DNA from: Closterium sp. NIES-65
Taxonomy: Eukaryota; Streptophyta; Zygnematophyceae; Desmidiales; Closteriaceae
Length of the DNA: 64,000 nucleotides
Direction: 5' to 3'
Assembly: GCA_948144175.1 (NCBI GenBank)
Contig: CANXME010001985.1
Location: 558,001 to 622,000, forward strand
Shown here: positions 56,905 to 64,000 of the stretch, piece after piece
Layout of the letters: every line of letters begins with the position of its first letter
Numbering within the stretch: position 1 is the stretch's first letter
Position numbers and translations under genes: made by a program
Notes under the pieces: model-generated
What the model was told of the DNA's origin: nothing
Databases searched by the model: none
The model's input: the letters and a program-made list of their open reading frames with translations, nothing else

Positions 56905-59900
56905 ATGGCTACTCCTAGTGTCCTCGCCTTTGACGCTGAGGGTAGAGCCATTGACTTTGAGGTCTGGGTAGATGACCTGCAGCTGTTCTTACAATGTGAT
57001 AGGGCAGACGGCCTCTCTCTCTTTGACCTCACCTCTGGTGCTGCCCCTGCCCCTGCTGCTGATGCTGACGCCACTGTTCGCTCCTAGTGGGCCACGCGCG
57101 ACGCTGCTGCACGTCTTGCTGTGCGTCGCCACCTCCCTACCTCTGAGCGTGCGCACTTTAGTCAGTACAAGAGTGCTCAGACCTTGTACGACGCTGTAGT
57201 TGCGCGCTACTCCTCCCCTGCCACTGCTGCACTGAGCCGTCTCATGCTACCGTACCTCTTCCCTGACCTTGCTGCCTTTCCCACAGTCGTTGACCTCATT
57301 ACGCACCTCCGCACTAGTGACACTCGCTACCGCGCTACACTTCCTTCTGACTTCTGCGCCAAGAACCCCCCCCCCATGTACATCACTCTTTACTACATAG
57401 TCACTCGCCTTCCTGACTCCCTTCGCGTAGTCACGGACCACTTTCTGTCTGTCTGTCCCACCACTCTCACTGTTGACCTCCTCGAGAAGTCCCTCCTAGC
57501 GGCCAAGAAGAGCATAGTCGCTGTAGGGGCCTCTCGGGGTGACCCGCGCACCCCCATCTTTGAGGGGTGTTCCCCCTCCCCCCTTCTGCCCTCTGTTGCC
57601 TCTGCTGCTGCGGCCGACCTCCTTGGTCTTGAGTCGGTCGGTGCGGCGTCTGCCCCTAGCGGGAGACGCCGCTCTGGCAAGGGCAAGGGGGGCAAGGGCG
57701 CTGGAGGAGCAAGCGGGGGCAGTGGAGGTGGAGGTGGCGGCAGTGGGGTGAGTGGGGGAGGCGGTGGGGGTGGAGGTGGGGGTGGAGGGGTCGGTGGCGG
57801 CAGTGGAGGCGGGGCTGGCGGCGGTGGCGGCGGTGGGAGCGGCGGTGGCGGAGGTGGCGGCGGTGGAGGCGGTGGCGGAGGCGGCAGCAGTAGCGGAGGC
57901 GGCGGAGGCGGCGGAGGCGGCGGGGGTGGCGGTGGAGCCGCTCGCGGGTCGTCGCAGAGGAGTGGCTCCGGTGGTGCCACGCGCCAGCAGCAGCAGCGAG
58001 GTCGTGAGGGCCTGTCCCCTCAGCAGCTCCGTGAGTGGTACACGCAGCGTCAGCGTGGCGGGGGCTTTGGTCCCTGCACCTACGTTCTTCGCACCGGCGA
58101 CCGCGCGGGTGAGCAGTGTGTGTCAGAATCCCAACCACTAGACCATTGGGATAAAAGGGCTTGTTTTAGTAGCGGGTCAGTGCGCCCATAACCCCCCAGG
58201 CAAACGCGCCTGTAACCCCCCCCCTAGGATCGATCGGGGATCTCACAGTGTAGCTCTACTGACACCCCCCCACACTGGGAGGCCCAGGACTGAGCACAGT
58301 GGCAACGGCCAACATGTGCATACACCGGGATTCGAACCCGAGACCGCTCTGATACCATGTCAGAATCCCAACCACTAGACCATTGGGATAAAAGGGCTTC
58401 TTTTAGTAGCGGGTCAGTGCGCCCATAACCCCCCAGGCAAACACGCCTGTAACCCCCCCCCTAGGATCGATCGGGGATCTCACAGTGTAGCTCTACTGAC
58501 AGTGTGGGGGTGCCCACACCGCCCGGCGCTGCTTTGGCCGCCTGACGGACGCTTGGCGTCAGCAGTTCCCGGAGGCCAATGAGATCCCCCGCTGGGGAGA
58601 GCTGTCTAGGGCAGGCGTAGCTATCTTTGATCTTGACTTTGATGCTATCCTTGCTGCAATGTATGCTGTGACTATTAGTGATGAGGGTGACTGTTACCGG
58701 TGTTTCCCGCCCGACCCGGGCATCGGTATTGCTGCTCTAGGTGCCGGTGAGGCTGCTGCTCTAGGTGCCAGTGCGTCTGCGCCCTCAGGTACTGGTGAGT
58801 CTGCGCTCTCAGGTACTACGTCGGCTTCGGCCTCCCTCACCTTCACCCTTGACTCTGGGGCTTCTCGCTCCTTCTTTCGGGACCGCACCACACTCACGCC
58901 GCTTAGTCGGCCGGTTGCGGTGTCTCTGGCTGACCCCTCTGGGGGTCCTGTCCTGTCTCGCTTCTCTTCAGTCCTCCCGTGTCTGGCGGCTCCCACTGGC
59001 ACCCTATCTGGTCTCTACCTCCCCTCGTTCTATACGAACCTGGTGAGTGGTGCTGACCTACAGGATGCGGGTGTCCACCAGTTCACTCCTGCGCGCCAGC
59101 GGGTGACGCACTGCACCGACGCTAGCACAGGCCGACACCTGGCTACGTTTACCCGACAGCCGGGGTCGAGCCTGTACACACTGACCACTGCGTCTCCTCC
59201 AGTTGCCGCGTCTGGTAGGGTAGCTGCGTCGGGTCAGGTGTTTGCTGCAGCGTCCAGGTCTGGTCCTGAGTCTGCCCCCTGTTTGTGTCGTCTCCTGTCT
59301 CACGAGACTCTCCTCTGGCACCACCGCCTTGGTCACCCCTCTCTGCTCCGGCTCAGAGGCATGGCCTCCCATCTTCTTGTGTCTGGTCTGCCCCGGTCCC
59401 TCCCTCCCCTTCCTCAGGGCCCTGGCCCTGCCTGTGTCCCCTGTGTCGAGGGGCGCCAGCAAGCTGCCCCTCACTCCTCCCAGTTTCCTCCGACAGAGGC
59501 CCCGCTGCAGACGCTTCACATGGACGTGTGGGGCCCAGCCCGCGTCCGTGGACAAGGTCACGAGCGCTACTTCCTGCTCGTTGTTGACGACTACTCGCGT
59601 TACACCGCAGTCTTCCCCTTGCGCAGCAAGGGTGATGTCACTGAGGTGCTGATCAACTGGATCCGCGCAGCTCGTCTCCAGCTCAGGCAAAGCTTTGGCT
59701 CGGACTTTCCTGTTCTGCGTCTACACTCGGACAGAGGCGGAGAGTTTTCTTCTGGCCTTCTGAGAGCCTACTGCCGCGCACGAGGCATCCGCCAGACCTT
59801 CACGCTTCCGGACTCTCTGCAGCAAAATGGGATCGCTGAGCGCCGCATTGGCATGGTCATGGACGTCGCTCGTACGTCCATGATTCATGCGGTTGCCCCC

Positions 59901-62900
59901 CATTTTCTGTGGCCGTTTGCGGTGAGGTACGCGGCGCATCAGATCAACCTCCACCCAAGGGTCTCCAGGCCGGAGACCTCCCCAGCCTTACTGTGGACGG
60001 GGAAGGTTGGCGATGCGTCGGCGTTCCGGGTCTGGGGATCTCGGGCGTTTGTCCGCGACTTGTCTGCGGACAAGCTGTCCCCTCGTGCTGCTCCTTGCGT
60101 CTTCCTGGGGTTCCCCCCTGACGCGCCTGGGTGGCAGTTCTACCACCCCACCTCTCGCCGTGTTCTGTCCTCCCAGGACGTCACGTTTGACGAGTCGGTC
60201 CCCTACTACCCCCTCTTTCCCTACCGCTCTCCGTCCCTCCCCCCACCCCCGCTCTTCCTTGTCCCAGGTCCCCCCCCGGTAGACCCCCTCCCCCCTCAGG
60301 GTCCTGCCCCTTCAGGTGTGTCCCAGGTAGACGCAGTCGAGCCTGTCGAGGTTACTGGTGACTCTGGTGCTGCTGAGGGTGCTGAGCCTGGGGGTGCTGA
60401 GACTTGGGGTGCTGAGCCTGGGGGTGCTTAGACTGGGGGTGCTGAGCCTGGGGGTGCTGCGACTGGGGGTGCTGAGCCTGGGGGTGCTGAGCCTGGGGGT
60501 GCTGCGACTGGGGGTACTGAGCCTGGGGGTGCTGAGCCTAGGGGTGCTGCGACTGAGGGTGCTGAGCCTGGAGGTGCTACGCCTGGAGGTCCTCCGAGGG
60601 GCTTCGTCTCGCCGAGAGCCACTTTCTCCCCCGGAGCTGCGCGAGTGGTTTGCACGGCGCTGGAGGCGTGCTGCTGGAACTGGAGGTTCTTCGACTACTG
60701 AGGGTGCTGGTGCCGCGGGTCCCGAAGGTGCTCGTGCTGGGAGTACTGGAGCTGCTGGGCCTGCGGATTCGACTGGAGCTGGTGCTGCTGCGGGCGTTGG
60801 TACTGAGCCTACTGCCCGCGGTCCTGCTGGGGGTACTACTGGTGCTGCTGGAGGTTCTGGAGCTGCTGGAGGTGCTCCTGGAGCGGGTGCTCCTTCTGGG
60901 GGTACTGGTGCTGTCCCTGTTGTGTCTGGCGTCGCCGCGCGGCCTCGACCGTACTTCGTTCCACTTCTGCAGCAGGTTCTTGGTCTTCCACCTTCTACAG
61001 GTCCTCCTCCTTCTTTAGAGCGTCCACAGCCTGTCCCGTCACAGCTACAGTTACAGCCTGCCTCCACACTACCTGCTCCCTCTCCCTACACTGGTCCTAC
61101 TGGAGGTCTTGCTGAGCGCCGTGAGCCTGCGTCTCGTCCTGCGTCACCTGTTCGTGCAACTCGCACTAGTGGTCGCGGTTCGCGTCAGCGTCCTCCTTTG
61201 GTCCCTGGCACGCACCAGATGTCTCTGCGTCCGTCCACTGCTCCTCTGCGTGCCCCTTTGCCTTCTCCTCCTGCGTCCTCTCTTCCTACTCTTGCCGACC
61301 CGGAGTCAGACTCTCTTTGTGCTGCCAGTCCTACTGTCACGCGTCTCCTTGCTACTGTCGTCACTAACCCTTCTTTTGAGTCCACTGCTGCGTCTGCCCT
61401 AGTTAATGAGCTCGTCGACTTTGCTGCTCGCTGTCGCCTAGACTACGCTGCTAGTCTTGTCGCTGAGTCTGAGTCTGTCTGTCCTCCGTCTGTCGGGGGT
61501 GAGTGTGCCCTTGGCACGGACGTCCTTGAGGACAGGCAGGAGGAGTTCCAGTGCTTGGCCGCTGCTTCACCTCATCTCGTGTCCGTACTGCTTACCCCTG
61601 AGGGAGACCCGGATGCACTTGACATCCCGACTCCGCGCTCTTACGCGGAGGCGATAGAGGGTCCCTACTCTTCTCAGTGGCAGGCAGCTATGGATGTAGA
61701 GATGGCGTCCTGGAAGTCCACAGGCACCTACGTTGACGCTGTCCCCCCTCCTGGGGCGAACATCGTCAGTGGCATGTCGATTTTCAGGGTGAAGCGGCCG
61801 CTGGGTTCTCCGCCTGTCTTCAAGGCTCGGTACGTGGCTCGTGGCTTCAGTCAGCGGCAGGGAGTTGACTACTTTCAGACCTTCTCTCCCACCCCGAAGA
61901 TGACCATTCTTTGGGTGCTACTGCACGTTGCTGCTCACCGTGACTACGAGCTGCACTCCCTCGACTTCAGCACAACTTTCTTGCAGGGCAGCCTGCACGA
62001 GGAGATCTGGCTGCGTCGCCCACCTGGCTTCACTGGGTCGTTCCCTCCTGGTACCCAGTGGAGCCTCCGGCGTCCAGTTTACGGTCTCCGGCAGGCGCCC
62101 CGTGAGTGGCACGACACACTGAGGACTACTCTTGAGGCTCTTGGGTTTACTCCTTCTACGGCCGACGCGTCGCTGTTTCTGCGCACCGACACCTCTCTGC
62201 CGCCTTTCTACATCCTCGTGTACGTCGACGACTTGGTCTTTGCCACTGCTGACACTGCTAGACTCGCCTACGTGAAGTCCGAGCTGCAGAAGAGACACTC
62301 GTGCACAGACCTGGGTGAACTGCGCAGCTACCTTGGCTTGCAGATCACCCGGGACAGAGCACGCCGCACCATTACCCTGACTCAGTCACACATGGTGCAG
62401 CAGGTCCTTCAGCGCTTCGGCTTCACGTACTCCTCGCCTCAGGCCACTCCTCTGCCTACTCGCCACTCACTCTCAGCTCTGCCTTCGGATGAGTCCGTAG
62501 AGTCGAGTGGCCCGTATCCAGAGCTTGTTGGCTGCCTCATGTACCTGATGACCTGCACACGACCTGACCTTGCATACCCTCTGAGCATTCTCGCACGCTA
62601 TGTTGCTCCTGGGAGACACCGACCAGAGCACATGGCTGCAGCGAAGAGGGTGTTGCGCTACTTGTGCAGCACATCGGGCATGGGCTAGTGCTTGGAGGGC
62701 GCAGTCTAGTGGTCCTCACTGGGCACGCAGACGCTTCCTGGGCTGACGACCAGGCTACACAGCGGTCGTCACAGGGTTACACCTTCAGCCTTGGTTCCGG
62801 CACTGTCTCGTGGCGGGCTACTCGCTCGTCTTCTGTTCTCGGCTCCAGTTGTGAGGCTGAGATCTACGCTGGGGCCATGGCTGCTCAGGAGCTTCGCTGG

Positions 62901-63203
62901 CTCACCTACCTGCTGACCGACCTTGGAGAGCCGCCTCGTTCTCCTCCAGTTTTGTACGTAGACAACAAGGCCATGCTGGCCTTGTGTCGAGAGCAGGGTC
63001 TGGAGCATAGAACGAAGCACATTGCTCTCCGCTACTTCCTTGCTCGTGAGCTACAGCAGCGTGGTCAGTTGCGGCTTGCGTACGTGGCCTCTGAGGCCAA
63101 TACTGCTGATGTTTTTACCAAGGCACTTCTGCCTTGTGATCATCAGCGCTTCTGCACTCAGCTGGGTCTTGTCCCTGTCTTGCCTCACTTACTCACCTCT
63201 TGA
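56905..63203 (+). pseudogene. Element C gag-pol, disrupted
   Basis: ATG 56905. TAG at 57085-57087 falls at the same codon as in B; Gag is otherwise open to 58120, where the TRIM splits the zinc knuckle. After it Pol resumes at 58507: protease LDSGAS intact, integrase D-D-E intact, then TAG at 60429-60431 in the GGAEP-like repeat (GAG to TAG). A frameshift in the same repeat (about 60590) moves the reading to another frame, which carries the reverse transcriptase (YVDDLVFA) to 62688. A missing G near 62683 shifts again, and RNase H reads on to 63203. At least four lesions plus the insertion. Confidence 0.9.
58121..58501 (-). mobile_element. TRIM-like miniature LTR element in gag of C
   Basis: 381 bp: LTRs 58121-58264 and 58358-58501 (144 bp each, two differences), flanked by GTGTG (58116-58120 and 58502-58506). 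On the minus strand a perfect primer-binding site TGGTATCAGAGC (58346-58357) follows the 5' LTR (right), and a G-rich polypurine tract (GTGTGGGGGGG) precedes the 3' LTR (left). The interior is only 93 bp and non-coding. It includes CGGGTTCGAATCCCG (minus), a perfect tRNA T-arm-like stem-loop. Size and layout fit terminal-repeat retrotransposons in miniature. Confidence 0.9.
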
Positions 63204-63413
63204 CCTTGTTTGTACTGTTAAATATATATATACCTGCTCTTGCTTGTCTAGCCTTATATATATATGTACTCCTGCATGTGAACTGGCCTTGTGGCCTTGA
63301 ACTTGTGCTCGGAATGTGTGGTGACTTTGTGATCCACCCTGAGCTTGCTTTGCTTTGCTTTGCTTGACTGGTCTTGTGACCCCCTGTTCTCCCCCACTTT
63401 GCCTATGGGGGTG

Positions 63414-63546
63414 TGTCAGAACATTATAGCTTATGCTTTTGTGTAGGCTATAGTGGGGTATCCCATAGGGGGTACAACCCAATTAGGGTTTCCTATATGT
63501 ACTCACTTCATTCATAGTTCATCCATTTCTCGTTTCAGTTTTCTCA
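63414..63546 (+). repeat. 3' LTR of element C
   Basis: 133 bp, identical to the 5' LTR; followed by GACAC and the resumed frame of element D. Confidence 0.95.
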
Positions 63547-64000
63547 GACACAAGGGGGAATTTTGCATGTGAAAGCCGGCGCAGCAACGACGACGACAAC
63601 GATGATTCCTCAGGAAGAGGAACAGGAGGAACAGGCGGAACAGGCGGAGGCGGAACAGGCGGAAGCGGCAGAGGTGCAACACCGCTAACACCTGAACCGG
63701 AGAGTGACGATGATGATGTGCAGGAAGTCATCCCGCAACGTCGCCACGACAGCACCATCTCAGGGCTGCCGCTGCTCGGACTTCACACCGCAACCTCACA
63801 GGCACCACGCACCATCGAGCCCCGAAACCCGCGCGAAGCACTTTCTGGACCACACAGCAAGGAATGGCGTGAGGCGATGGACATGGAAATCAAGGCACTG
63901 GAGTCACGCGACACCTGGGTGCTCGTCGACCGCGCAGCGATCAAAGGCGCAAGAATCCTCTCGGGGAAGTGGGTCTTCCGCGTAAAAACCGCAGCGGATG
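63547..64000 (+). pseudogene. Element D Pol, start of reverse transcriptase (partial)
   Basis: Continues the Pol frame after element C. A Gly/Thr-rich low-complexity linker is followed by EALSGPHSKEWREAMDMEIK...TWVLVDR...GKWVFRVK, the conserved start of copia reverse transcriptase. It runs off the window at 64000. Confidence 0.85.

Larger units (their letters stand above)
55791..63546 (+). mobile_element. Ty1/copia element C nested in D
   Basis: 7756 bp with identical 133-bp LTRs (55791-55923 and 63414-63546), flanked by GACAC (55786-55790 and 63547-63551). Primer-binding site TGGTATCAGAGC (55924-55935) is perfect. Polypurine end CTATGGGGGTG is at about 63403-63413. Contains a TRIM-like insertion at 58121-58501. 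Confidence 0.95.
44257..64000 (+). mobile_element. Ty1/copia element D, host of nested insertions, runs off right edge
   Basis: Starts with primer-binding site TGGTATGAGAGC (44257-44268; one mismatch to the iMet primer). Its own sequence is 44257-46921, 54323-55790 and 63547-64000. Removing B and C with one copy of each target duplication restores one continuous Pol frame across both junctions, which proves the nesting. It belongs to a different copia lineage from A-C: CCHC zinc knuckle, no Gly linker and unrelated Gag. The reverse transcriptase is cut by the window end. Confidence 0.9.

Noticed and set aside
58121..58501. Simple direct duplication in gag of C
   Set aside because: TSD, primer-binding site and polypurine tract show it to be a miniature LTR element.

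Overview
This looks like nuclear DNA from a green-lineage eukaryote. Two genes belong to ordinary plant-type families: a plastid chorismate synthase with a transit-peptide-like first exon, and the APH-1 subunit of gamma-secretase. All non-transposon genes except the two kinases are split by GT-AG introns, GC content is high, and Ty1/copia retrotransposons primed by initiator tRNA-Met take up about half the window. My best guess is a streptophyte alga (desmid/Closterium-like); that is inference from style and gene families, not a measured placement.

Layout. 1-342: the start of a minus-strand copia element (Gag N-terminus and primer-binding site). 857-4948: a six-exon Plavaka/KDZ-like DNA transposase with one in-frame TGA and an intron filled by an 81-bp pyrimidine-rich repeat. 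5619-7774: a five-exon gene of unknown function with one in-frame TAG. 8119-9455: a non-autonomous LTR element, TSD ATATA. 9836-17151: copia element A (minus strand, TSD ACAAA), dead and carrying a 0.3-kb internal inversion. 17.2-21.6 kb: gene-free, with (CA)n, a 40-bp tandem repeat and 1.6 kb of a CTCTCACGCG satellite.

21.9-43.2 kb is the single-copy gene island. It holds kinase 1 (minus), APH-1 (minus, 7 exons, 238 aa), chorismate synthase (minus, 12 exons, 469 aa) and kinase 2 (plus). Both kinases are paralogues with the same unusual insert and C-terminal tail. The introns of APH-1 and chorismate synthase are packed with partial tandem copies of their own exon ends. At many duplication junctions sits a short palindrome of the form TTTTGAG-NNNN-CTCAAAA with a variable centre. 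This is the most unusual feature of the window.

43.7-64.0 kb is a nest of retrotransposons. Copia element D (plus) runs off the right edge. It is split by two sibling elements, B (46922-54322, TSD CTGGC) and C (55791-63546, TSD GACAC). C is itself split in gag by a 381-bp TRIM-like element (58121-58501, TSD GTGTG). A, B and C are one family with LTRs of 132-134 bp. B and C have identical LTR pairs yet carry stops and frameshifts, including the same TAG at the same gag codon.
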